NCBI GenBank assembly: GCA_964569865.1
Contig: CAZMVQ010000001.1
Coordinates: 1-64,000 of the forward strand
Reading direction: 5' to 3'
DNA: 64,000 bases
DNA from: DROE01 sp964569865
GTDB taxonomy: Bacteria > Pseudomonadota > Alphaproteobacteria > Rhizobiales > Devosiaceae
The notes beneath the pieces were generated by a model that ran no database searches, was not told the DNA's origin, and was given only the letters and a program-made list of their open reading frames with translations. Of this stretch, positions 35,561 through 44,535 are shown one piece after another (positions within the stretch are counted from its first letter, which is position 1; each line of letters begins with the position of its first letter). The position numbers and the translations under genes were made by a program.

Positions 35561-36329
35561 GATTTTTTTGTATCCAATTTTAAATGTATCTTATATATTG
35601 TAAAAATTGCCTTGTGTTTCCGGGCTTTTTCAGTCCAATAAGTAAAATTTTCATATTATAAAGTCATTAAATTATAACAATATACTATTTTGGTATCACT
35701 AGTATTGCGGTTCAATTTTTGGTCTGCCTTCTATTTTCTGGCAATGCAAAATACCCTCAGCTTTGCAATGGGTTGCGCCCTAATCCAGATATTGTAAAAT
35801 TGGAATTGCCTGAAATTTTTACCGATTTACTTCAAAAGCGGGTAGTTAGCCTTGAGTTTTAGGCGTTTGATTTTATCTAGCTATAGGCTTTGAATCGGCA
35901 ATATGAATAAAGCCAGCAGCCGCTGAAATTTCTAATTCTGATATAGATTTAATGTTAAAAATATCATTTACTCAAAAGATTTTTTAGGATCGCAATTGCT
36001 CGAATTCGCATATGTATAAACCAAACAGATGGCATCTAAATTCTGGAATATAAGCTATACAGGATCAAGCCGGTCGCAAATTATATTGAGAACCAGCACA
36101 TAAGCCTCAAGTCTTTTCTATGAAATTTGCTGGCCTCACAGGGAGCAAAATAGGTCAAAACCATTTGGACCAAACAGAATCGCAATGGTTTTAATGATTT
36201 CAATGGTCGCCATTTCTGCGCTTAATGATTAAAGTGCCTCCATGGTCAGGGGCCGACAAAGGCCCCCTCTTAGTCCACACATTTTAACAACAGCTGTGTT
36301 TGGTTATCTAGGGTCAGGACCTATTAAAT
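35561..36329. other. Long AT-rich intergenic region
   Basis: About 770 bp between two minus-strand transport operons. No coding frame is supported. It holds the upstream part of the importer promoter region, a GC-rich hairpin (GGGGCC/GGCCCC, 36249-36266) and one GGTC/GACC repeat copy (36308-36323). Composition is more AT-rich than in genes, which could mark a decayed gene, but nothing recognisable remains. Confidence 0.5.
36308..36323. repeat. Dispersed GGTC/GACC semi-palindromic repeat
   Basis: CTAGGGTCAGGACCTA, identical over 16 bp to the copy at 12470. It lies just past the stop of the sugar-type ATPase gene. Confidence 0.6.
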
Positions 36330-37856
36330 TCATACAATTCTGCCCATGTTAACCGCTTCAAGCAGCGCATGCTCAGTTGCTTCATTTCCCTTTAATTCGC
36401 CCATTATTCGCCCATCATAAAAAAGCAATACACGATCGCAAACCAGAGCGTATTCGCTCAATTCAGATGACATAAACAATACAATCCGATTATCTTTGGC
36501 CAAAGTATCGATAATATTATAAATTTCATTTTTGGCGCCGATATCAACACCGCGTGTCGGATCATTTAGCAGCACAAGATCTGGATTTCCCGCCAGCCAT
36601 TTTCCGATCACAATTTTTTGCTGGTTTCCACCAGAAAGGCTGTCGGCAGGATCACCAAGTTTGCCAAATCGTAAATTTAGTGCCTCCGCCTGCTCCAAAG
36701 CAACCGCGCTCATTTGGCCTTTTGTTGGTGCAAATCCCAACCGCCCCAACGCTCCAGTGACCACCGTATTCATATTGCCTAAAATATCCTGTTGCAATGC
36801 CAGACCTTCAGTTCTGCGATCCGGGGGAACCATAGCCACACTATTATTCACCGCCGCTAGAATATTTTTGGGCAATTGTTTGTTGCCCGGCATAATAACA
36901 TTTCCATCGCTGGGTTTTAATCGTCCAAACAAAATATTTAGAACTTCTTCGCAACCGGCACCCTCCAACCCTGCAAAACCAACCACTTCACCGGGAGCAG
37001 CGATAAAGCTGCATTCATCAAGCACTGTGCTACTCAGGCGATTAACCTGCAAGCAATCTGCGTGGTCGCTCTGGGATGGAGTATGGCGTTTGCGTTTGAC
37101 TCTGCTGGCGACCTTATCGGCCTTTTCACCAAGCATGTCGTTGACAATTCGGCTAATGCTCAGGCTTTGCCTGCCATATTCTGCCACTTTTTTTCCGTTA
37201 CGCAACACGCTAACCCGATCGGCAATTTCCACCACTTCTTCAAGCCGGTGAGAACTATATAAAATTCCGGTTCCCTGCTCTCGCAGATCATTTATAACCC
37301 GAAAAAGCCTTTTACTTTCTTCAACATTGAGGGAAGAATTTGGCTCATCAAGAATTAACACTTTAGCATCGAGAGCCAAGGCTTTGGCAATCTCGATCAA
37401 TTGTTGATCGGCAATGCGCAATTGACCAATCGGCATATTGATATCAATTGATAAGCCAAGCTGTTCAAAAATCGGCTGAGTCTTACGCTCCATTTTCTTG
37501 CGATCAATAATACCGAACCGGCGCGGTTCGTGGCCAAGAAATACGTTTTGAACAGCATCAAAATCTGGAAATAGTGATAGCTCCTGAAAAACAATTGCCA
37601 CTCCGCTGGTGTTTGCCTGAGCAACCGAATGCAAGGAAACATTTTCGCCCATGAGCGAATATTGGCCGGACCCGGGCGTTTCCGCACCCGCAATGATTTT
37701 CATGCAGGTGGATTTTCCTGCTCCGTTTTCACCGCAAAGAGCGTGAACCTCTCCGGCGCGCAAGGTTAAGTCCACGCCGGAGAGAGCAGTAACGCCACCA
37801 TAAGTTTTGGAAATATTCGACAGGGCAAATAATTCGCGTGCTTCGTTTGATGGCAT
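36330..37856 (-). CDS. Sugar-type ABC transporter ATPase with two nucleotide-binding domains
   Basis: 508 residues of the RbsA/MglA family. The first domain has Walker A GENGAGKSTCMKI, a signature-like LRIADQQLIEIAKAL and Walker B VLILDEPNSSL. The second has a degenerate Walker A (GLEGAGCEEVLNILFG) and an intact signature LSGGNQQKIVIGKWL, the usual asymmetry of this family. ATG 37856 lies 11 bp after the binding-protein stop; the longer frame would overlap that gene. Last gene of a permease-binding protein-ATPase operon. Confidence 0.92.
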   Translation of the reverse strand: MPSNEARELFALSNISKTYGGVTALSGVDLTLRAGEVHALCGENGAGKSTCMKIIAGAETPGSGQYSLMGENVSLHSVAQANTSGVAIVFQELSLFPDFDAVQNVFLGHEPRRFGIIDRKKMERKTQPIFEQLGLSIDINMPIGQLRIADQQLIEIAKALALDAKVLILDEPNSSLNVEESKRLFRVINDLREQGTGILYSSHRLEEVVEIADRVSVLRNGKKVAEYGRQSLSISRIVNDMLGEKADKVASRVKRKRHTPSQSDHADCLQVNRLSSTVLDECSFIAAPGEVVGFAGLEGAGCEEVLNILFGRLKPSDGNVIMPGNKQLPKNILAAVNNSVAMVPPDRRTEGLALQQDILGNMNTVVTGALGRLGFAPTKGQMSAVALEQAEALNLRFGKLGDPADSLSGGNQQKIVIGKWLAGNPDLVLLNDPTRGVDIGAKNEIYNIIDTLAKDNRIVLFMSSELSEYALVCDRVLLFYDGRIMGELKGNEATEHALLEAVNMGRIV

Positions 37857-37866
37857 TATCTTTAGC

Positions 37867-38958
37867 CTATTGCGCCAAAAGATCGGAGAATGATTGTACC
37901 GAACCCGGTAAATCATCAAAAATCACTTCGATATCATTGGCATAAAAAGACCGGATAGCTTCGTATCCACCAGATACAGTTTCTTCGCGAGCGGTGATAT
38001 CTTGAACATTTTCCAAGGTTACAAGCTCTGGCCCAACATCAATCCAGCCACGGGGAACCGAGGTGCCGGCTGCAATGTTTTGCAACATGGCGCGCATGGC
38101 GACATAGCCCTGCATAAACGGTTTTTGACCAACAGCTGCTAACGCAACCCCGCGCTCAATTCCGTCCAGTCCATCCGGGTTGATCCCGATTGAGGCAATT
38201 TCAAAGTCACCGCCAGTGCTTTCCTTTAGACGAACAAGGCTGGGCAGATCGTTTTCACAAAATCCCACATAGGCCAGCGCCCCCTGATTGGCGTCATAAA
38301 CCGAGCGCCAGGCCGAGAAATTCTGGGTCTGGTCAAATTTCACGTCAAATGCGCCAATGACTTCAACATTTGGCAACCGCTCTGCAATGCGCTGATCAAA
38401 ACCTGTGACCCGTGCTTCGATCAATGCCAGACCAGGCAAACATATGCCGGTGACGATTGTTCCCGATACATCAGGATCAAGTTCATCAGCAATCACATCA
38501 GCCATCATTACGCCCTGATCTTTTTGCTTGGGAGCTGTATGCAAAGATGCCAGAGATGAGGGCGATTCAACATCAAAAGTTGATACAACAACGCCACTAT
38601 TTACCGCCTCATCAATCGGGCGTATCCAAAAATCTGAGGGGAAAGCCACAACAACAATAGCGTCAGCTCCAGCCAAAACCATGTCCTGAAAAGCTGCAAC
38701 CTCAGCGGCAGTATCAAAAGCTGCCGGACCGGCTGAGCGATAAGTCCCGCCGCATTCTTCTACCGCAGCTTGCGCACCCATGGCCAACTGCTTGGTATAT
38801 GGACCTTGAAAATGCACAACCGATGCGCCAGTCAATTCAGAACAATCAAATTCCTGAGCCGTTGCGCCAATTACGCCAACGCTAGTGGCAGCCATAAAGG
38901 TTGCCGCTGTGAGCGCGGTTGTTCCGGTTAGTCTGGTAATCATTTTTACAATGTTCAT
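37867..38958 (-). CDS. Sugar-type ABC transporter periplasmic binding protein
   Basis: 363 residues. A signal peptide (about 1-35, ending ATAQ) is followed by a Peripla_BP_4 (LacI-like) fold: VVHFQGPYTKQLAMGAQAAVEECGG, then AFQDMVLAGADAIVVVAFPSD and the hinge and second lobe (FDQTQNFSAWRSVYDANQGA, IASIGINPDGLDGIERG). The ligand is probably a pentose, hexose or related polyol, but no catabolic genes are linked to identify it. It is placed between the permease and ATPase genes. Confidence 0.9.
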   Translation of the reverse strand: MNIVKMITRLTGTTALTAATFMAATSVGVIGATAQEFDCSELTGASVVHFQGPYTKQLAMGAQAAVEECGGTYRSAGPAAFDTAAEVAAFQDMVLAGADAIVVVAFPSDFWIRPIDEAVNSGVVVSTFDVESPSSLASLHTAPKQKDQGVMMADVIADELDPDVSGTIVTGICLPGLALIEARVTGFDQRIAERLPNVEVIGAFDVKFDQTQNFSAWRSVYDANQGALAYVGFCENDLPSLVRLKESTGGDFEIASIGINPDGLDGIERGVALAAVGQKPFMQGYVAMRAMLQNIAAGTSVPRGWIDVGPELVTLENVQDITAREETVSGGYEAIRSFYANDIEVIFDDLPGSVQSFSDLLAQ

Positions 38959-39019
38959 TTTAGTTCCTCCTGTTAAGTAGTTCTGTTTGTTGGTAAATTC
39001 TTATAATGCAGGCATAAAT

Positions 39020-40009
39020 TTATGAATCCCGCCTTCTGCGAATGGCTGCATCAATTGCCACCGCAAAGATAATCAGGACGCCAGTAACAAAAACACTCCA
39101 GTTTGCGGTTATGCCAAACTGCACAATTCCACTGCTGATGACGGAGATTAACAATGCGCCCAAAGCCGCCCCGATTACCGTTCCACGGCCGCCGGTAAGC
39201 GCTGTTCCGCCAATTATGGCGGCGGTAATTGCCAGCAATTCATATCCGGTGCCAAGGTTTGGATCAGCTGTTGAAAAGAACGCCAGTGTGAGCATTCCGG
39301 AAATACCGCACAGCCCCCCTGTCAGCATCAGGGTCTGAATTCTCACCCGTGCGATAGGTATGCCGCTAAGTTCGGCAGCCTTTGGATTGGAGCCGATAGA
39401 GCGCACCAAAAATCCATATCGTGTGTGGTTGTAGATCAGGGATAACACAATGGTAAGCAGCGCAAATACCCAAATAACCATGGGCACCCCAAGAGGAGCC
39501 GAACCCATGATTTTGAAAAACGAATGCTCTCTGGGCAAACCATAAATAAACCCGCCGCCGGAGACGATTAATGTCAGCCCCTTAAATGCTGAAAGGGTTC
39601 CAAGCGTGATGATGATAACGGGCACTTTAAATGCGGTTGCCAAAATTCCGTTTAAAGCACCAAGTGCAACGCCAACGCCGATTCCAAGCGCCGAAGCAAT
39701 CCAGGGATCTACCCCAAAAGTCACTACAACAATGGCTGCAACGTTGATGGTCAGCCCATAAATTGAAGCGGTTGAAAGGTCGATTTCACCCATGGATAGC
39801 TGAAACACTACACCCAGGCCGATAATCCCGAACCAGGCAGCGCGCGATCCGAAGTTTGACAGGGATGCAATGGAAGCAAAATTTGGCTGAACGAAACTAA
39901 CCACAACAATAAGCAATACCAACACAAACAATATGCCGATTTCACTGGCGGCAAATATTGTGCGACCAAATGAAAAAATTGATTTTGATTTTGATGCCAA
40001 ATCACTCAT
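39020..40009 (-). CDS. Sugar-type ABC transporter permease (RbsC-like)
   Basis: 329 residues with about nine to ten transmembrane helices of the BPD_transp_2 family. GLGVVFQLSMGEIDLSTASIYGL near the N-terminus and GGTALTGGRGTVIGAALGALL near the C-terminus are the family motifs. It forms a homodimeric channel with the RbsA-like ATPase. It follows a small ORF and a palindromic operator candidate. Confidence 0.92.
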   Translation of the reverse strand: MSDLASKSKSIFSFGRTIFAASEIGILFVLVLLIVVVSFVQPNFASIASLSNFGSRAAWFGIIGLGVVFQLSMGEIDLSTASIYGLTINVAAIVVVTFGVDPWIASALGIGVGVALGALNGILATAFKVPVIIITLGTLSAFKGLTLIVSGGGFIYGLPREHSFFKIMGSAPLGVPMVIWVFALLTIVLSLIYNHTRYGFLVRSIGSNPKAAELSGIPIARVRIQTLMLTGGLCGISGMLTLAFFSTADPNLGTGYELLAITAAIIGGTALTGGRGTVIGAALGALLISVISSGIVQFGITANWSVFVTGVLIIFAVAIDAAIRRRRDS

Positions 40010-40054
40010 TTACATTTCACAACCGCTGTTAGCTGCTCGCTCAAATTGATCATT

Positions 40055-40246
40055 TTAATTGCTCCGGTAGTTTTGAATTCCAGCAAAGCGCAATAGGTTT
40101 TTGAATGCCGCCCCAGACAAAAATTCTTCCAAAGGCTTTGTTTGGACGCGCTTTTGCCCGTTAATGTTATGACTTTTTCTTGGGATCGAAGTGGCAGTGT
40201 GTTGCCAAATTAAGCTCATACTCATAGCACAAATTTTGTGATGCAT
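40055..40246 (-). CDS. Putative 63-residue small protein or leader ORF
   Basis: Not recognised. ATG 40246 is preceded by CAAGGAG (40254-40260) with a 7-nt spacer, one of the best ribosome binding sites in the window. The product begins MHHKICAMSMS, is His/Lys/Arg/Gln rich in the middle and ends LLRFAGIQNYRSN. It lies 45 bp before the permease gene on the same strand. It could be a leader peptide, a small protein, or a chance ORF; only the ribosome binding site and position support it. Confidence 0.4.
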   Translation of the reverse strand: MHHKICAMSMSLIWQHTATSIPRKSHNINGQKRVQTKPLEEFLSGAAFKNLLRFAGIQNYRSN

Positions 40247-40260
40247 GCTTAAACTCCTTG

Positions 40261-40277
40261 TTTTGGTATGACCAAAA
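40261..40277 (-). promoter_or_regulatory. Perfect operator-like palindrome ahead of the sugar transporter
   Basis: TTTTGGT-ATG-ACCAAAA: arms of 7 bp with a 3-bp centre. The core TGGTATGACCA fits the TnGTnnnACnA pattern recognised by FadR-type GntR regulators. TTGACA (minus strand, 40288-40293) lies 17-18 bp upstream of ATACCA within the palindrome, so it may cover the -10 region. A second -35-like TTGACG is at 40313-40318. No FadR-type regulator gene is in the window. Confidence 0.6.
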
Positions 40278-40727
40278 TTAAAGGGCTTGTCAACTATGCG
40301 GTTAATCACATCCGTCAATCATCTCGCATCAACACGCTTTCAGACACCGTATAGTGATGTTTAATTGCCTAGTTTGTCTATATATTGATTTTTAACGTGC
40401 TTTTCTAAGCAACGAATTTTTGACCCGAATGCACTCGCACTTTTGGTCTCGCTGGTCTGGAGCAAAAATTCCTATTATGGCATAACAGGTTTTTTCGATC
40501 TTTCGGGCCAATCAAAACCTTGAATTTTAAGAGAATTGCTCTGAAGCGACTAATTTTAAGAGATTAAATATGGAAAATCATCCACCCAAAGGGTGTTCCG
40601 CCCGAAGGGTGTTCCGCCCGAAGGGTGTTCCGCCCTGGGAATGATCCATCTCAGGACCTGAGGGATTGCTACATGAAAAATAAGTTTTAGCTCATACGAA
40701 CGAATTAGAAGCAGCTATATCCAGCCC
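40278..40727. other. Intergenic region between sugar transporter and tad cluster
   Basis: About 450 bp. It holds promoter elements for the sugar transporter, the 16-bp tandem repeat at 40588-40635 and a small palindrome CTCAGG-A-CCTGAG (40650-40662). No coding frame is supported, and no clear terminator for tadC was found. Confidence 0.5.
40588..40635. repeat. 16-bp tandem repeat, about three copies
   Basis: Unit GGGTGTTCCGCCCGAA, with two full and one partial copy. Each unit is partly self-complementary (GGGTG...CGCCC). It lies 90-140 bp past the tadC stop. Confidence 0.8.
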
Positions 40728-41726
40728 CTAAAATCCGATCCCGCCATTTTCCATAACTTTAATTATTGCTGGAGAAATAATAACAATAAAAAGCACCGGC
40801 AAAAAGAAAACAATCAGGGGCACGGTCATTTTAGGGGGCAGGGAAGCGGCCTTTTTCTCGGCAGCCATCATACGTTCTTCCCGTCCCTCTTCCGCCATCA
40901 CCCTTAGGGCCTGACCAACCGAGGTGCCATATTTATCAGCTTGGATCAGAGCTGTTGCAACCGAGCGAACGCTATCCAAATCAGTTCGTGCTGCAAGATT
41001 TTCATAGGCTTTTGCGCGCTTTTCAAGAAAAGAAAGCTCAGCCTTGGTTAGAGTTAGCTCTTCTGCAAGCTCGGGACTTTGTTCGCCAATCTCGCGCGCA
41101 ACCCGCTGAATTGCATGTTCAATAGACATTCCAGATTCAACGCAAAGCAACATAAGATCCAGAGTATCCGGCCATGCCTTTTTAATCGATTGTTTGCGTT
41201 TAATGATTTTATTTTTTAACAAAATTGATGGCAAATAAGATCCGGCAAGACCGATGGTCATAGCGTACAGCAAAATAAGATACATGGGCCGATCGGGCAT
41301 AATTATAAAGCCCAGATATATAAAACTCCCGAAGAATAACACGATCGGGCTGGCAAATCGCATGAACAGATAAGTCGTTAGGTGGGAGGGAGACCGATAT
41401 CCGGCCTGAGCCAGTTTTAGAGTGGTTTTATCATCTAAAAAGGCTTTGCGAAGGGACAGGGATTCCACGGTTCTTTTAACCATGGTTCCGCTTTGCGCTC
41501 CACGAAGGGAGGCAATATCTGAGGGTTTTTGTTCTCGCCCTCTAAGACGCTGCATCTCCTGAGCCCGCATTTGTTCACGCTCGACCGCAACCCTTTTGAT
41601 GCGACCTTTGAGTTCTGAGCGATCAAAAAACTGACTGCCAAAAGTAAATACCACGGCCGCCGCCGAAATAGCAGCAAACATTGCAATGAGAAATGATGGA
41701 TCGCTAAGCATATTGAGAATATTCAT
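40728..41726 (-). CDS. tadC: Tad pilus inner-membrane platform protein TadC
   Basis: 332 residues of the type II secretion F-domain family. An N-terminal helix (about 12-30), a cytoplasmic region with conserved basic residues, helices at about 118-165, the T2SSF domain (about 175-305; LMLLCVESGMSIEHAIQRVA) and a final helix. With TadB it forms the platform that assembles Flp pili. The start overlaps the upstream small ORF by ATGA, so translation is coupled to that gene rather than directly to tadB. Confidence 0.94.
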   Translation of the reverse strand: MNILNMLSDPSFLIAMFAAISAAAVVFTFGSQFFDRSELKGRIKRVAVEREQMRAQEMQRLRGREQKPSDIASLRGAQSGTMVKRTVESLSLRKAFLDDKTTLKLAQAGYRSPSHLTTYLFMRFASPIVLFFGSFIYLGFIIMPDRPMYLILLYAMTIGLAGSYLPSILLKNKIIKRKQSIKKAWPDTLDLMLLCVESGMSIEHAIQRVAREIGEQSPELAEELTLTKAELSFLEKRAKAYENLAARTDLDSVRSVATALIQADKYGTSVGQALRVMAEEGREERMMAAEKKAASLPPKMTVPLIVFFLPVLFIVIISPAIIKVMENGGIGF

Positions 41727-41971
41727 TGCCAGCTCCCAAGGCCAGTGGACAATAAGGTTTCGGGCATGGCGTCAGTTGTATTTGGTCCATGAACAGGTAG
41801 AACGCGCACCATGGTGCCTTCACCATGAACGTGGTTTAACGCATTCAAGGCCCAAATCCGCTGCATCCGGTTCGGATAGGGCGCAAATCGCACAGCTTGG
41901 CATCGCAAAGCCTTGAAGGGGGACAACCCCTTTTGCGCTTTTTCTCCTGAAACTGAATGCTTTGCGCTCAT
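41723..41971 (-). CDS. Unrecognised small ORF translationally coupled between tadB and tadC
   Basis: 82 residues from ATG 41971, which has TTGGAG 6-7 nt upstream; an alternative ATG at 41998 lies only 5 bp after the tadB stop. The stop TGA overlaps the tadC start (ATGA, 41723-41726), strong evidence for real translation. The sequence is soluble and basic (MSAKHSVSGEKAQKGLSPFK ... NALNHVHGEGTMV), with one Cys and no helix, signal or pilin motif. No family is recognised. tadB and tadC are normally adjacent, so this is an insertion into a conserved order. Confidence 0.6.
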   Translation of the reverse strand: MSAKHSVSGEKAQKGLSPFKALRCQAVRFAPYPNRMQRIWALNALNHVHGEGTMVRVLPVHGPNTTDAMPETLLSTGLGSWQ

Positions 41972-42003
41972 ATCACGCTCCAAATCCTTGTTGTCCATGG
42001 GCC

Positions 42004-42981
42004 TTAATAATCAAACTGGATCATGCGGTTCATGATGAATATGCCAAGAGACATCATCACCACCGCAATGCCAAGCATAATATATCCCATGGTCGAAGAC
42101 ACCAAAGGCAAAAGATAATCAGGGGTTACAAAGCTAACCAATGCCGCCACAATAAAGGGCAACGAGCCAATAATCATTGCTGAGGCCTTCGCCTCTGAAG
42201 ACATGGCCTTGACCTTGGCCTGCATTTTTTTTCGGTCACGCAATACCCGCGCCAGATTTGTCAGCGCTTCTGAAAGATTGCCGCCAGCCTGTTGTTGAAC
42301 GCTGATGACGACTACGAAAAAATTGACCTCTGAAAGCGGCACCCGCTCATAAATCAATGCCACCGCTTCGTCTGTGGCCTTGCCCATGGATTGAGCGTCA
42401 ATAACGTGGGCAAATTCTGATCGAACGGGCTCTTTTGCTTCCTTGGCAACGATGCGAAGAGAATCATTGAGAGGCAAACCGGTCTTTACCCCGCGCACAA
42501 TTGCCTCAACGGCGTTGGGCAATTCCAGCAAAAAGGCTCTTTGAAATTTTTTCTTACGGCGCCCCAAATACCAGCGCGGCAGCAAATACCCGCCTGCAAC
42601 GGCAAAAATGGCCGCATACAACAGGGGCGCACCAAATATAAAGCATATGACAAATACCACAATTGCTAAAATCATCGAATTGCGAATAAAGGCCGCCTTA
42701 TCAATTTTCAAACCTGCCTGATGCAATTGGGTCTGCAGGGGAATGCGTTTTTTCTTTTTCCCGTTACTCTTTAGTTGCTCGGCAACTGCCTGCTGCATCG
42801 AGCGTCGTCGATCTTCTTTGCCTTTGGATAATTTATCTGCCGCAGACTTGCCAAGGCTGGATCCATGCAATGCCTTGATGCGTTTATCGGCACGTCCAGA
42901 ACCGGCCATGGAGGGAACAAAGGCCACTCCCAGCGCTCCCACGCATATAAAAATCAGTATTCCAAGCACAATAGGTGACAT
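42004..42981 (-). CDS. tadB: Tad pilus inner-membrane platform protein TadB
   Basis: 325 residues. An N-terminal helix (about 4-25), a Lys-rich cytoplasmic part (GKKKKRIPLQTQLHQAGLKI), paired helices (about 86-125), the T2SSF domain (about 140-270; FLLELPNAVEAIVRGVKTGL and VISVQQQAGGNLSEALTNLA) and C-terminal helices. Platform partner of TadC and contact site for the CpaF ATPase. It starts 12 bp after cpaF. Confidence 0.95.
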   Translation of the reverse strand: MSPIVLGILIFICVGALGVAFVPSMAGSGRADKRIKALHGSSLGKSAADKLSKGKEDRRRSMQQAVAEQLKSNGKKKKRIPLQTQLHQAGLKIDKAAFIRNSMILAIVVFVICFIFGAPLLYAAIFAVAGGYLLPRWYLGRRKKKFQRAFLLELPNAVEAIVRGVKTGLPLNDSLRIVAKEAKEPVRSEFAHVIDAQSMGKATDEAVALIYERVPLSEVNFFVVVISVQQQAGGNLSEALTNLARVLRDRKKMQAKVKAMSSEAKASAMIIGSLPFIVAALVSFVTPDYLLPLVSSTMGYIMLGIAVVMMSLGIFIMNRMIQFDY

Positions 42982-42993
42982 AATAGACCTCTC

Positions 42994-44496
42994 CTAGCCT
43001 GTCTGATCAAGTTCTGCATTTGCAGCTTCAAGAGCCTCAACCAGCGCCGATTCTTCATTGAAGTAGCGCGCTCTTTCTACAATTTTAGGTTTGGTTATGC
43101 CGGTGGAACGATGACGGCCGATAATATTGGAGTTTTCATCCTCACCAATTATTTCGTAAAGAAAAATATCCTGCGTAACGATTACTTCCCCCTCCATTCC
43201 AAGAATCTCGGTAACGTGGGTAATTCGACGTGAACCATCGCGAAGGCGGGCCGCCTGCACAACCACATCGATGGAAGAAACAATCATTTCGCGAATAGTT
43301 CTAGAGGGGAGCGAATAGCCCCCCATGGTGATCATAGATTCCAGTCTCGAGAGGGCTTCACGGGGGGAGTTGGCGTGCAACGTTCCCATCGAACCGTCAT
43401 GACCGGTATTCATTGCCTGCAACAAATCAAAAGCCTCGGGGCCACGGACCTCACCAACGATAATGCGTTCAGGGCGCATACGCAGGCAGTTTTTAATGAG
43501 ATCACGCATAGTGATTTCCCCCTCGCCTTCAAGATTTGGCGGGCGGGTTTCAAGGCGCACAACATGGGGTTGCTGCAGTTGTAATTCGGCACTATCTTCG
43601 CAGGTGATAATCCGCTCATCACGCTCAATAAAGGCAGTGAGACAGTTTAACAGTGTGGTTTTACCAGAACCCGTACCCCCGGAGATCAATATATTTCCGC
43701 GCACACGACCAATAATCCTTAAAAGCTCGGAACCGGGCTGTGAAATGGAGCCGAACTTGACCAATTGCGCCAGGGTCAGCTTGTCTTTTTTGAATTTGCG
43801 AATGGTAAGCGCCGGACCATCGATGGCAAGCGGGGGGGCAATAACATTAACCCTTGATCCATCTGGAAGGCGAGCGTCACAAATAGGGGACGATTCATCG
43901 ACACGGCGGCCAACCTGAGAAACAATACGCTGGCATACATTCATCAGGTGAGAATTATCCCGAAAGCGCACATTGGTATTTTTTACTCTGCCGCCAACCT
44001 CAATGTAGCAATGCTGGGAGCCATTGACCATGATATCCGAGATATCATCGCGGGCCAAAAGAGGCTCCAAGGGACCATAACCCAAAACGTCATTGCAGAT
44101 ATCATCGAGCAGTTCTTCCTGCTCGGATATGGACATTACGATGGATTTCAGAGAAATAATCTCAGAAACAATGTCGCGTATTTCTTCGCGTGCTGCCTCC
44201 ATTTCCATGGTGGCAAGCTGGGATAGATCAATTGAATCAATCAGCGCGTTAAATACCGCTGATTTGGTCAGATAATATTCATCATCGCGAACCCCGACAC
44301 TTTCATCGGAGATGTCAAAATTGGTATCAGCTTCAGAGGCCGGTTTTGACGGGGAGGCGGTTGGGGCCTCCCCGGAATTATTTTGGGCTTTTGCGTCTGG
44401 TTCCTGCTGGTCAGAAGGATCAGGCGAATTGAGCTTTGCTGAAGCATGAGTGGGATTTTGGGTATTTCCACCAAAACTTTTGCGTTTTCCAAACAT
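42994..44496 (-). CDS. cpaF: Tad pilus assembly ATPase CpaF/TadA
   Basis: 500 residues of the type II/IV secretion ATPase superfamily. The N-terminal about 75 residues are low-complexity (Asn/Pro/Ser/Glu). The core has LLNCLTAF after Walker A ISGGTGSGKTT, the Asp box (DERIITCEDSAELQLQQPHV), Walker B RMRPERIIVGEVRGPEAFD and the His box GTLHANSPREALSRLE. It powers both assembly and, in some species, retraction of Flp pili. Confidence 0.96.
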   Translation of the reverse strand: MFGKRKSFGGNTQNPTHASAKLNSPDPSDQQEPDAKAQNNSGEAPTASPSKPASEADTNFDISDESVGVRDDEYYLTKSAVFNALIDSIDLSQLATMEMEAAREEIRDIVSEIISLKSIVMSISEQEELLDDICNDVLGYGPLEPLLARDDISDIMVNGSQHCYIEVGGRVKNTNVRFRDNSHLMNVCQRIVSQVGRRVDESSPICDARLPDGSRVNVIAPPLAIDGPALTIRKFKKDKLTLAQLVKFGSISQPGSELLRIIGRVRGNILISGGTGSGKTTLLNCLTAFIERDERIITCEDSAELQLQQPHVVRLETRPPNLEGEGEITMRDLIKNCLRMRPERIIVGEVRGPEAFDLLQAMNTGHDGSMGTLHANSPREALSRLESMITMGGYSLPSRTIREMIVSSIDVVVQAARLRDGSRRITHVTEILGMEGEVIVTQDIFLYEIIGEDENSNIIGRHRSTGITKPKIVERARYFNEESALVEALEAANAELDQTG

Positions 44497-44535
44497 AAAG
44501 CAACAACTTTCGTTTTTAGATCGGGTCTAAAGCCC

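Noticed and set aside
36532..37251. 239-codon plus-strand frame opposite the sugar-type ATPase
   Set aside because: Fully embedded antisense to a well-conserved gene; low complexity with no domain motif.
28387..40277. Transport region as a genomic island
   Set aside because: No integrase, transposase, tRNA-flanked direct repeats or clear codon-use shift was seen, so transfer cannot be supported from this window.
40588..40635. Possible CRISPR array
   Set aside because: Units are directly adjacent with no spacers, only about three copies, and no cas genes lie in the window.
43463..43918. 151-codon plus-strand frame opposite cpaF
   Set aside because: Shadow of the conserved cpaF coding frame.
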